Source of the DNA: WGMI01 sp041739275
GTDB taxonomy: Bacteria; Bacteroidota; Bacteroidia; Flavobacteriales; Schleiferiaceae
NCBI GenBank assembly: GCA_041739275.1
Contig: JBGSOF010000014.1
Coordinates: forward strand, 1 to 64,000
DNA: 64,000 bases
Direction of reading: 5' to 3'
Shown: in pieces, positions 28,384 through 36,198 of the stretch
How the letters are laid out: the number at the start of each line of letters is the position of its first letter
Position numbering within the stretch: the stretch's first letter is position 1
Position numbers and translations under genes: made by a program
Notes under the pieces: generated by a model
What the model was told of the DNA's origin: nothing
Seen by the model: the letters and a program-made list of their open reading frames with translations, nothing else
Databases searched by the model: none

Positions 28384-29955
28384 CTATTTCACAATAACCC
28401 GCTGAACTGCAGATTTATCCGACCAGCGCACGCGAACCGAATACATACCGGGGTCCAAAAAGCTCATGTCCAAGGGTATTGCGCTATTTGAGCTGCGCGT
28501 GGCCATTTGGCTTTTCACCGTGCGACCCAGGGCATCAATCAATTCGATTTCAAAGGTGCTCGCCTTGGGGTCTTCGAGTTCGAGCCACAGCGTTTGTCCG
28601 GCAGACAGGGGGTTGGGGAATAGGTGAAGTGCGGGCACTTTTGCTGAGGTTTCGGTTAGGCTCACGGGGTTGTTTACATGGGTGCTCGTCACGGCAAAAT
28701 CGAGTTGAGCGTTCAAAAGGACGGTGCTCAACGTAAAGACAAAATCGTTGCTCATACAGAAGGCCCCGTAGTTTCCGTCGCCCGCAAAAATGTCCAAAGT
28801 CGTTCGACCCGATCCTCCCCCGTAGTTGATATCGAATGTTCCGTCGTCATTAAATTGAGCGAGAACCATTTCGTCGTCTGTCATTTCGACCGTGGCCGCA
28901 GTGATGAATCCACCGCCGGCGATCGGTTCCACATCTAAAAAATATTCGTCGCCCCCAATCGAGAGATCGTACAGCACCTTTCCGTTTCCGTTGAAATCGG
29001 AATCGAATAGCCCCGAAGCATTGAGCTGCACGATCAGGGCATCGACTTGTTGATTGGCGGTGGTCAGCTCTCCGCCCACGCAAAGGAGCTTGCCCCCCGG
29101 AAGGGCTGCGATTCCGTAGAGCGCCGCTTCTTTTCCGATCCCCGTGCTGAAATACCTGATTCCATCTGCGCTAAAGCTGTTGTCCAAAGTGCCCGAAGCC
29201 GTGAACTTGAACACCGCCAAGCGGTAGCCGCTTTGACTTTGATCGGTGCCTCCGAGAAAGATCGAACCATCGTCGGCCAAGTCCATATCCATGAGCACCA
29301 GTTCGCTCAACTGTGAATTTTCGAAAACCGAACCGTCTAAGCTGAACGAAGAATCGGGGTCTCCATTGGGCAAAAGGCGGTGAACCAATGCGTAGCGATC
29401 GCCTAAAATATCCATCATCGCGCCGATCACAATTTTGCCGTCGGGCTGAATGGCCATGTCCACAGCAAAATCGTCGCTGGCGCCCGAGCGATCGAGTTGC
29501 ACCAGACCCGACGTTCCAAAGCTGAGGTCGAGCGCCCCGTTGGGCATCAAGCGAATCAGGGCGATGTCTACACCGTTGGCGGCGGTTCCTGTATTGCCCA
29601 GAAGCAAAATTTTGCCGTCGTTTTGAACCGCCACCGACACAGCGACATCGAGCGCGTTGAGGTCGTAGGTGACTCGTCCGTCGCTGTCGAAGCTGTAATC
29701 GAATGTCCCGTCGGCATGGATTCGGTACACGGCAAAATCGCTGGTGTTTCCGTCGCCCTGTTCTCCGCAGATCAAGATTTTGCCATCCGATTGAACCGCG
29801 ATCGAACGCCCTGCTTGATTCAAATCGTTTGGGTCGTTAAAGGTGGCGACGCCCTGATTCCCGAACGCGAGATTGAAGTCGCCCGGGTTCTGTGCACGCG
29901 CTCCTGACGCGCAGATGACGAGCCAACAGGCTGTAAGTGTGGAAAAATGCTTCAT
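28384..29955 (-). CDS. Secreted delta-60 repeat beta-propeller protein with T9SS domain
   Basis: The 523-aa product has a signal peptide (FSTLTACWLVICASGARAQ) and a series of about 55-60-residue delta-60 repeats, recognisable from DGKILICGEQGDGNTSDFAV, DGKILLLGNTGTAANGVDIA, PNGALDLSFGTSGLV, DGKIVIGAMMDILGDRYALV and similar. A T9SS type A sorting domain closes it (HLFPNPLSAGQTLWLELED ... PGMYSVRVRWSDKSAVQRVI). It is predicted to be exported by T9SS as a surface-exposed or released propeller; no enzymatic site is visible. It lies downstream of a two-component pair on the same strand with a 129-bp gap, so it could be under that pair's control. Confidence 0.85.
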   Translation of the reverse strand: MKHFSTLTACWLVICASGARAQNPGDFNLAFGNQGVATFNDPNDLNQAGRSIAVQSDGKILICGEQGDGNTSDFAVYRIHADGTFDYSFDSDGRVTYDLNALDVAVSVAVQNDGKILLLGNTGTAANGVDIALIRLMPNGALDLSFGTSGLVQLDRSGASDDFAVDMAIQPDGKIVIGAMMDILGDRYALVHRLLPNGDPDSSFSLDGSVFENSQLSELVLMDMDLADDGSIFLGGTDQSQSGYRLAVFKFTASGTLDNSFSADGIRYFSTGIGKEAALYGIAALPGGKLLCVGGELTTANQQVDALIVQLNASGLFDSDFNGNGKVLYDLSIGGDEYFLDVEPIAGGGFITAATVEMTDDEMVLAQFNDDGTFDINYGGGSGRTTLDIFAGDGNYGAFCMSNDFVFTLSTVLLNAQLDFAVTSTHVNNPVSLTETSAKVPALHLFPNPLSAGQTLWLELEDPKASTFEIELIDALGRTVKSQMATRSSNSAIPLDMSFLDPGMYSVRVRWSDKSAVQRVIVK

Positions 29956-29960
29956 GTTGT

Positions 29961-29985
29961 GGGTGTTTGAATGATTTCAACACCC
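29961..29985. promoter_or_regulatory. Inverted repeat upstream of the delta-60 gene
   Basis: GGGTGTT (29961-29967) and AACACCC (29979-29985) form a perfect 7-bp inverted repeat with an 11-base spacer, a few bases upstream of the delta-60 gene start. It could be an operator or a 5'-leader hairpin. A link to the LytTR regulator encoded next door is only a guess. Confidence 0.35.
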
Positions 29986-30084
29986 CGAAGAACCAGAGAA
30001 TTCGAACTCCCATTTGGAGAGAATGACCAAAGCCCAATTCAAAAGGACGAAGGCCTATGCAGGCGTGACGAACAAAACGAGGGC

Positions 30085-30834
30085 TTACAATTTCGGGATC
30101 GAGCGCATCAATTCTTCTCGATAACTCCCCCCTACCGGAATACGCATTCCGCCGTGCATGATGCACTCGTCGTCTTGAATGCCCTCAACAGCTCTCAAAT
30201 TGATGACATAGCTGCGGTGCACCCTCAGAAATCCGAGCCCCGAGAGTCTCTGTTCAATGCTTTTGAGGGGATTTCCGAGGAGTTCTTTCCCCTCGGTCCA
30301 CCAGAGGAACGAAAAATTTCCGTAGGCCTCGAATGCCTTGATATCTTGAAGTTTAAGGCGCTGGAGCCGGTTCCCGATGCGAAAGAAAAAAGCGTCTTCA
30401 GAAACGTATTCACCGCTGCCTTGCATGCCCGCAACCACCTCGCTCCGAGCTTCGCGATGGGCGTGGTTGTACAATGCCAACTCAATGCCTGTCTGCAGAT
30501 TGTGCGCTTGAATGGGCTTTACCAAATAGGCCGAGGGGTGGGTTGCTTTGATCCGCTCCAAGGTTTGTCGATCGTGGTGAGCGGTTAAGAACACCAACGG
30601 CAAGTCTGTCTCGGAATTGATTGAATGCGCCAATTCGATGCCATCGGTCTTTCCTTCGAGCCGTACATCGATCAATACAAGATCCGGCGGCATTCGGCGA
30701 ATCAGCTCAAGAGCGTCTTCGGCCCGCCGTGCAGGCCCCATGGGGATCCACCCGAAGTCGTGAATGTGACCGGCCAAATCGGCGGCGATAATGGGGTCGT
30801 CTTCTACGATTAAAATTAAAATTCCCGTTTTCAT
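30085..30834 (-). CDS. LytTR-family response regulator
   Basis: The 249-aa product from the ATG at 30834 has a receiver domain (ILILIVEDDPIIAADL; phospho-acceptor Asp about 56 in DLVLIDVRLEG; switch Lys in AYLVKPIQ). A C-terminal LytTR DNA-binding domain follows (FFFRIGNRLQRLKLQDIKAF, FLRVHRSYVINLRAVEGI). It overlaps the kinase gene by 4 bp (ATGA), so the two are co-translated as a two-component pair. A longer frame to 30978 would run through the kinase C-terminus and is rejected. Targets are unknown; the next gene on the strand is the delta-60 T9SS protein. Confidence 0.93.
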   Translation of the reverse strand: MKTGILILIVEDDPIIAADLAGHIHDFGWIPMGPARRAEDALELIRRMPPDLVLIDVRLEGKTDGIELAHSINSETDLPLVFLTAHHDRQTLERIKATHPSAYLVKPIQAHNLQTGIELALYNHAHREARSEVVAGMQGSGEYVSEDAFFFRIGNRLQRLKLQDIKAFEAYGNFSFLWWTEGKELLGNPLKSIEQRLSGLGFLRVHRSYVINLRAVEGIQDDECIMHGGMRIPVGGSYREELMRSIPKL

Positions 30835-32807
30835 CCGTCGGTATCCGTCGACATTCTTAGAATCTGAGATACTCCAGCGGAGCTTTGAACGGTGTCCACC
30901 TGCGCGCCCAGTTTTTCGAGCAGTTGTTCTACGAGTTTGAGCCCCATGCCGCTCGAAGCCGCTGCTTTGGACGCCCACTCGAAGCCCCTGCCGCGATCGC
31001 TCACTTGGAGTTCAATGGCTTTTTCGAGAACCTTGAGTTCGACCGATAGGGCAAGCTTGTCTTGGGCGTCTCTTCCGTGTTTGAAAGCATTCGTAACCCA
31101 TTCGTTCACAATGAGTCCGAGCGGAATGGCGCGTTCAATTTCGAGAGAGAAAGGCTCGAGTTTGAGCTGCACTTCGCAGGCCTCTTCGCGGAGCCCAAAG
31201 ACGTGAATTAGGCTCTCGATTAGCTCTTTGAGATACTGATCTACCCGGACATCGGTAAATCGGTTGCCGCGATAAAGCGATTCGTGCACCAAAGACAGCG
31301 ATCGAATGCGGCCTGCAGCTTCTCCAAGGGCCTCAAAGGCTTCGCCCTTTGGTAAATGTCGGAGATGCAGGTTCAGCAGACTCGACACGAACTGCAAGTG
31401 ATTTTTAACCCGGTGATGGACTTCGCGGAGCAAGATCTCTTTTTCTTCGAGAGAGCGTTCGATTTGTGCGTTTTTCTCTTCGAGTTTTTTCTGATTTCTC
31501 AGCCGTTGCCTGCTTCGGAGCCAAAGGGATGCACCGATCACACTGCCGATGCATACCACTGCGAACAACCCCCAAACTTTAATTTCTTGATTTTTCAGGC
31601 CGAGCTCTTGAGCTCTGTTCTGCGCGAGCAATTCCGCCATTTTGCGGTCTTTTTGCTCGTTTTGGTACCGCTCTTCGAGTTCGCTTATCCGGGTTTTTAC
31701 ATCGGCATCTTGTAGGGAATCGTTGAATTTTTCGTAACTAATTCTCTGTTCGAGTGCGTTTTTAAAATCACTGAGCCGGGAATAGATTATCGAAAGCTCG
31801 AGGTGTGTTCTCGATTGAATGTTGATCGAGCCAATACTTCGTGCCATTTCAAGAGCCTCCAGTGCTCTGCGGAGTGCCTCTGAGAGCGCTCCTCTTTTTC
31901 GAGACACTTCGGCCATTCGAAGCGTGCAACCTGCAGCCTGTCCTCGATTGCCGATGCGTTGATAAATCTCGAGCGCTTCGGAGTACGAAGATTCCGCACT
32001 CGCCAGATCGCCGCGTTCGAGCCAGTAGTTTCCCTGGATATACCAAGCCCTCGCGAGTTCAGACTGAATGGGGCTTTTCTTCCAATAAACAAAGGCTCTG
32101 TCGAGCAATTTTGAACACTCCGTCAAGTTTCCGGCGGCCAGTTCGAGCCCTGCGAGATCGAGATAGAGTTGATGTTCGGAATTCGAGTCTCCTTTGAGTT
32201 GAAAACCTTCGAGCGCTTTCTCGTAATAATGTCGCGCCTTTTCGTAGCCTTCTTGAACGGCATACGTAGCCGCAATATTGATGTGGACATTCGCGGTTTG
32301 GTCTTTGCCCGACTCGGCTCCTCGGAGTTCAAGAGCCCGAAAAAAGCTTTCCATGGCCTGCTCGTAACGGCCTTGAGTTTTGTAGACCAATCCCATGTTA
32401 TTGATGGCCTTAGAAGCCTCGAGCTCGTTGGAATCGGCCAGATGGAGCTCGTACATTTTTCTGAAATCGGCCAGAGCAGAGGGGTAATTTCCCGAATACA
32501 AATAGGCCGAAGCTCTGATTTTCAGGGCTTTGGTAGAGATTATGGCCTCGGTAAATTGAGCTAAGGCGCTGTCGGCTTGCAGAATTGCGCGGGGGTAGTC
32601 TGATTTGAGACTATGCTCGGCACGTAGAATAATCGCGGGAATTTCAGTGTCCGTTTGGGCGAAGAGCGCGCTCGATCCAAAGAGCATTGTACAGGCGAAA
32701 AGGGAAAACCACGTCCAATTCCCCAAAAGACTGTAGGTGGAGATGCGCGCAAACAGTGGCCGTATTTTCGGGCTCTTTGAATCCATCGAATGAGGGAAAG
32801 TACGCAA
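30831..32807 (-). CDS. TPR-containing sensor histidine kinase (HisKA_2/HWE-like)
   Basis: The 658-aa sensor has an N-terminal signal/anchor (SLFACTMLFGSSALFA). Five or more TPR units follow (AINNMGLVYKTQGRYEQAME, VHINIAATYAVQEGYEKARH, ARAWYIQGNYWLERGDLASA), then a coiled coil and a membrane segment (WGLFAVVCIGSVIGASLWL). The kinase part has its H-box in LREVHHRVKNHLQFVSSLLN (His about 464) and the ATPase N-box in NEWVTNAFKHG (about 568). This H-box defines the HisKA_2 family, common in Bacteroidota with periplasmic TPRs and a LytTR partner. It is the first gene of the pair and diverges from the AtpI-position gene. Confidence 0.92.
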   Translation of the reverse strand: MRTFPHSMDSKSPKIRPLFARISTYSLLGNWTWFSLFACTMLFGSSALFAQTDTEIPAIILRAEHSLKSDYPRAILQADSALAQFTEAIISTKALKIRASAYLYSGNYPSALADFRKMYELHLADSNELEASKAINNMGLVYKTQGRYEQAMESFFRALELRGAESGKDQTANVHINIAATYAVQEGYEKARHYYEKALEGFQLKGDSNSEHQLYLDLAGLELAAGNLTECSKLLDRAFVYWKKSPIQSELARAWYIQGNYWLERGDLASAESSYSEALEIYQRIGNRGQAAGCTLRMAEVSRKRGALSEALRRALEALEMARSIGSINIQSRTHLELSIIYSRLSDFKNALEQRISYEKFNDSLQDADVKTRISELEERYQNEQKDRKMAELLAQNRAQELGLKNQEIKVWGLFAVVCIGSVIGASLWLRSRQRLRNQKKLEEKNAQIERSLEEKEILLREVHHRVKNHLQFVSSLLNLHLRHLPKGEAFEALGEAAGRIRSLSLVHESLYRGNRFTDVRVDQYLKELIESLIHVFGLREEACEVQLKLEPFSLEIERAIPLGLIVNEWVTNAFKHGRDAQDKLALSVELKVLEKAIELQVSDRGRGFEWASKAAASSGMGLKLVEQLLEKLGAQVDTVQSSAGVSQILRMSTDTDG

Positions 32808-33077
32808 AGCGCATCATTTGGGTGTGCGAACCACAGAGCTCGGATCGCGGAAGCCAGAAGTGAAAAAACTTCAAGCATTCATCGATGGTTGTTCGAGCTT
32901 TGGGCCAGCTTAGACGGTCTCTCGGTTTTTTGGCAACAGCCCGAAGAGGCGCTGAAGGGGAGCTTCGACAACGGGCTTTCGTCGCACATCGGCTCTAAAA
33001 AAACGGCTTGCCAAAGGCTTTTCGCTGCAGGGGCCGAGCGCTTCTACAAACTATTGCCTTATTCGATTCTCAAATGA
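32790..33077 (+). CDS. Uncertain small ORF upstream of the AtpI-position gene
   Basis: A 95-codon frame whose stop overlaps the next gene's ATG by 4 bp (ATGA), the arrangement of coupled genes. Its first 18 bp overlap the histidine-kinase start on the other strand. A TTG at 32889 would give a 62-aa version that leaves room for divergent promoters. The C-terminal half (LDGLSVFWQQPEEALKGSF, AAGAERFYKLLPYSILK) could be real protein, but no family is recognised and there are no motifs or membrane segments. It may be a remnant at the edge of the inserted block, or non-coding. Confidence 0.3.
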   Translation: MRESTQSASFGCANHRARIAEARSEKTSSIHRWLFELWASLDGLSVFWQQPEEALKGSFDNGLSSHIGSKKTACQRLFAAGAERFYKLLPYSILK

Positions 33078-33490
33078 AGGTCAATCACACTTCGGCTTCC
33101 GAGTTGCGCGTTCACGCCCTGGGTCTTTCAAAGGCCATCATCCCTGTGGCGCTGTTCCACGCCTTGATACTGCAACCTTATCTTCTGCCGCCTTCTTGGC
33201 GAATAAGCCAGGTGATTTGGTTTTATCCGTTGGTTGGCCTTTTGTTTCTCGCCCTCCACTTCGGCCTTGCCAAGCTTTCGGAGCTCGACCGCGATCGAAT
33301 TGGCGGAGGATGGGTGGCGGGGAGCAGTGTGATCGGATTCCTCTCCATTTCGCTTTTACTGCCTGATCTGGTCTCGAAAAGCGCTCGCGCACTGCCACTT
33401 TCGATTCAATTTTTCCTCCCGTTTACCGCTGTTTTTGTCAGCGATGCCGTACTAACAGTGCGCTGGATCTCGAGAATTTCAAAACTCTGA
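33074..33490 (+). CDS. Four-TM membrane protein at the AtpI position
   Basis: The 138-aa product from the ATG at 33074 has four hydrophobic segments (AIIPVALFHALILQPYLL; VIWFYPLVGLLFLALHFGLA; VAGSSVIGFLSISLLLPDLV; IQFFLPFTAVFVSDAVLTV). A protein of this size and shape lies just before atpB in many flavobacterial ATP synthase clusters, where it may play the role of AtpI (c-ring assembly). Sequence similarity to AtpI is not evident by eye, so this is a positional inference. Confidence 0.65.
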   Translation: MKVNHTSASELRVHALGLSKAIIPVALFHALILQPYLLPPSWRISQVIWFYPLVGLLFLALHFGLAKLSELDRDRIGGGWVAGSSVIGFLSISLLLPDLVSKSARALPLSIQFFLPFTAVFVSDAVLTVRWISRISKL

Positions 33491-33498
33491 ATACTCTA

Positions 33499-33529
33499 TT
33501 TCTTCCATTGGCTGTTCGTTCTACATTTG
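33499..33529 (+). promoter_or_regulatory. Candidate promoter of the ATP synthase operon
   Basis: TTTC (33499-33502), exactly 19 bp, then TACATTTG (33522-33529) fits the Bacteroidota TTTG-N19-TANNTTTG promoter with a single mismatch. The atpB ATG is 37 bp past the -7 box, giving a sensible leader. This would let atpBEFHAG be transcribed independently of the upstream genes. Confidence 0.55.
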
Positions 33530-33566
33530 CAGCGGTTTTCAAGGCACCTCCCAAGAACGGTTCGGA

Positions 33567-34742
33567 ATGTTAAGCACATACTTCAAGCTTCTCGTTTTCA
33601 GTCTTTTTATCGTGATTTCGGGAGCTCCGGACGCCTTCGGCCAGCACTTCGACGCCCATCCCGATACAACTCACAACGCTCAGGATGTGGCACATGCGGA
33701 GGGAGAGCACGCCCCAGACGAACATGCCGAAGCTGCAGGCGAAGAAGAGTTCGATGCGGCGGCCATGATCATGCACCACATTGCCGACAGCCACGAGTTC
33801 CATGCCTGGGGCGAAGGCCACAGCGGGTTTACTCTTCCGCTACCGGTCATTTTATGGACGAACAAGGGCTTGGTTTCGTTTTTGTCGAGCGAGTTTCACC
33901 ACGACGACGAAGGAAAACACCCGGTAGAGCGCGGAGGACAGCGCTTTGTCAAGGTTCACGAAAAAATTTACTACGCCGAAAACGAGGCAGATGCGCACGG
34001 AGTGTACGTGGTTCACGGCGAAGATCACGCGGTATTGAGTGCGAAGCCCTTGGACTTTTCAATCACCAAAAACGTCTTTAGCCTTTTGATGTCGGCTATT
34101 CTGTTGCTGGCGCTCTTCATCCCCGCTGCGCGCTCATATGCTCGAAACAATGGAGTGCCTCGCGGTTTGGCGGGTTTCCTCGAGCCCCTGATCGTCTTTG
34201 TGCGCGACGACATCGCCCGCCCGAACATCGGAGAGCATCGGTATGCGCGTTTCATGCCCTACTTGCTCACAGCTTTCTTTTTTATCTGGATTAACAACCT
34301 GATGGGTTTGATCCCGATTTTCCCCTTTAGCGCCAACTTGACGGGCAACATCGCGGTGACATTCACCTTGGCGTTCTTCACGCTGATCATCACCAACGTC
34401 AGCGCCAACAAGGGCTACTGGAAACACATCTTTTTGCCGCACGTTCCGCTTTGGCTCTATCCGATCATGGTTCCCGTCGAAATCATCGGTATTCTGAGCA
34501 AGCCTTTCGCGCTGATGATTCGTTTGTTCGCGAACATTTCAGCCGGCCACATCATTATTCTGAGCTTGGTTTCGCTGATTTTTATTTTCAAGTCGGTGGC
34601 GATCAGCCCGGTTTCGGTGGCTTTCGTCTTGTTCATGAATTTTATTGAACTCTTGGTCGCCGCCTTGCAGGCCTACATTTTCACATTGCTCTCCGCCCTC
34701 TTTATCGGCTTGGCCCACGTAGAGGAAGAAGCTCATCATTGA
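33567..34742 (+). CDS. atpB: ATP synthase Fo subunit a
   Basis: The 391-aa proton-channel subunit. It has the Bacteroidota-type N-terminal extension: a signal-like peptide (FKLLVFSLFIVISGAPDAFG) and a long His/Glu-rich segment (residues about 25-75), then the membrane domain. The essential Arg is in the segment SKPFALMIRLFANISAGHII, and FIELLVAALQAYIFTLLSAL forms the conserved last helices. It leads the operon and is followed by atpE 29 bp later. Confidence 0.96.
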   Translation: MLSTYFKLLVFSLFIVISGAPDAFGQHFDAHPDTTHNAQDVAHAEGEHAPDEHAEAAGEEEFDAAAMIMHHIADSHEFHAWGEGHSGFTLPLPVILWTNKGLVSFLSSEFHHDDEGKHPVERGGQRFVKVHEKIYYAENEADAHGVYVVHGEDHAVLSAKPLDFSITKNVFSLLMSAILLLALFIPAARSYARNNGVPRGLAGFLEPLIVFVRDDIARPNIGEHRYARFMPYLLTAFFFIWINNLMGLIPIFPFSANLTGNIAVTFTLAFFTLIITNVSANKGYWKHIFLPHVPLWLYPIMVPVEIIGILSKPFALMIRLFANISAGHIIILSLVSLIFIFKSVAISPVSVAFVLFMNFIELLVAALQAYIFTLLSALFIGLAHVEEEAHH

Positions 34743-34771
34743 ACGCCGTTGCTTAACTCAAATCAATTCTC

Positions 34772-34978
34772 ATGATCACTGGAATCGCTGCCATCGGAGC
34801 AGGTCTTGCCGTAATCGGAGCCGGTCTCGGCATCGGTCGCATCGGCGGATCGGCTATGGACGCCATTGCGCGTCAACCCGAAGCATCGGGCAAGATTCAA
34901 ACCAACATGATCGTTGCTGCCGCTCTCGTTGAGGGTGCAGCTCTGTTCGCGGTGGTTGTCTCTTTGCTTGTTGCCTAA
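34772..34978 (+). CDS. atpE: ATP synthase Fo subunit c
   Basis: A 68-aa hairpin protein with glycine-rich first helix (AIGAGLAVIGAGLGIGRIGG), the polar RQPE loop (about 34-37) and the ion-binding Glu at about 54 (ALVEGAALFAV). The Glu is followed by Gly rather than the Ser/Thr seen in sodium-binding rings, so proton coupling is expected. A stem-loop lies just downstream. Confidence 0.96.
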   Translation: MITGIAAIGAGLAVIGAGLGIGRIGGSAMDAIARQPEASGKIQTNMIVAAALVEGAALFAVVVSLLVA

Positions 34979-34995
34979 ATCGGTATTCAAAGTTT

Positions 34996-35026
34996 TCGGT
35001 CCGTTTAGGGATAGCCTGCGGACCGA
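34996..35026 (+). other. Stem-loop between atpE and atpF
   Basis: TCGGTCCG (34996-35003) and CGGACCGA (35019-35026) form a perfect 8-bp stem with a 15-base loop, followed by GCTTTT. It lies 18 bp after the atpE stop, in a 135-bp gap unusually long for this operon. It may protect the 3' end of an atpE message or partially attenuate, which would suit the high copy number of subunit c. The function is inferred. Confidence 0.5.
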
Positions 35027-35113
35027 GCTTTTGAGCCGAGTGCCACAATTCGAGAAGATTTGATTTAGACCTGAGCTTCGCACCCACCGAACAAACCTAT
35101 TTGCCCTTCGAAT

Positions 35114-35605
35114 ATGGATTTAGTAACTCCCGCAATCGGACTCGTCTTTTGGACCACACTGGTCTTTTTGCTCGTATTGTTTATGCTCAACCGCTTTGCC
35201 TGGAAGCCGATTCTCGGGGCGGTCAAGGAGCGCGAGCGCTCGATTGACGAAGCGCTCAGGGCCGCAGAAAAGGCGCGCTCCGAAATGGCGAGCATCAGCG
35301 CCGACAACGAACGAATTTTAAAAGAAGCTCGAATCGAGCGAGACGCGATCTTGAAAGAGGCCCGCGAATTGAAGGACGCAATGGTGAAAGAGGCTTCGGA
35401 CAAGGCGCGCGAAGAAGGTCAGAAAATGCTCGCAGCAGCTCAAATGGCCATCGAGAACCAGCGAATGGCTGCTATTACAGATCTAAAAAATCAAGTGGCC
35501 ACTCTGTCGATTGAAATCGCCGAGAAGCTGTTGCGCCGCGAGTTGAGCGACAAAGACCGCCAGAAAGTTTTGGTCGACGACTTGCTCCGCGAAATTCACC
35601 GCTGA
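35114..35605 (+). CDS. atpF: ATP synthase Fo subunit b
   Basis: The 163-aa peripheral-stalk subunit has one N-terminal membrane anchor (PAIGLVFWTTLVFLLVLFML) followed by the conserved RFAWKPILGAVKERE and a long charged helix with heptad character (EKARSEMASISADNERILKE). It ends in the delta-binding region (AEKLLRRELSDKDRQKVLVD). It starts after the stem-loop gap and is 12 bp upstream of atpH. Confidence 0.96.
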   Translation: MDLVTPAIGLVFWTTLVFLLVLFMLNRFAWKPILGAVKERERSIDEALRAAEKARSEMASISADNERILKEARIERDAILKEARELKDAMVKEASDKAREEGQKMLAAAQMAIENQRMAAITDLKNQVATLSIEIAEKLLRRELSDKDRQKVLVDDLLREIHR

Positions 35606-35617
35606 ACCGAAATTCAC

Positions 35618-36175
35618 ATGCATCACACGCGTTCATCGGGAAGATATGCCAAGGCCCTGCTCGATTTGTCTATTGAAATGGGCAAAATCGATCGGGTAAA
35701 GACCGATATGGAGCAGTTGCTAGCTACGCTTCGCGCAAGCCGCGAATTGCGCTTGGTCATGCAGAGTCCCGTGCTCCGCCCCGATCGCAAGGAAGCCATT
35801 TTTAAGGCTCTTTTCGAATCGACCTTCGATCCGCTTTCAATGCAGTTTTTGTCGCTCTTGGCAAAGAACCGCCGCGAAATGGGGGCCGATCAAATTGCGA
35901 CCGACTACATCGACGGATGGCGCGTCCATAAAGGCATTTCGAAAGTGGTCGTCACCTCGGCTCAGCCTCTGGAATCTGCCCAGCGCGACATGCTTTTGCA
36001 GAAGGCCGGCAGCTTTACGACAGGGCAGATCGAGCTCGAAGAACGCGTCGACTCTGAATTGCTGGGTGGATTCGTGCTCCGCGCAGGAGACCGCCAAATC
36101 GATATGAGCATCTCGGCTCGACTCGAAAAGCTCCGAAACGAGTTTGACGACAATTTGTACATCAGAGAAATTTAA
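35618..36175 (+). CDS. atpH: ATP synthase F1 subunit delta
   Basis: The 185-aa product connects F1 to the b stalk. The N-terminal helical bundle opens with SGRYAKALLDLSIEMGKIDR and the C-terminal part has the family's ERVDSELLGGFVLRAGDRQ followed by DMSISARLEKLRNEF. Its place between atpF and atpA is standard. Confidence 0.95.
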   Translation: MHHTRSSGRYAKALLDLSIEMGKIDRVKTDMEQLLATLRASRELRLVMQSPVLRPDRKEAIFKALFESTFDPLSMQFLSLLAKNRREMGADQIATDYIDGWRVHKGISKVVVTSAQPLESAQRDMLLQKAGSFTTGQIELEERVDSELLGGFVLRAGDRQIDMSISARLEKLRNEFDDNLYIREI

Positions 36176-36198
36176 CCCTTCCCCAAAGACCCATCATC

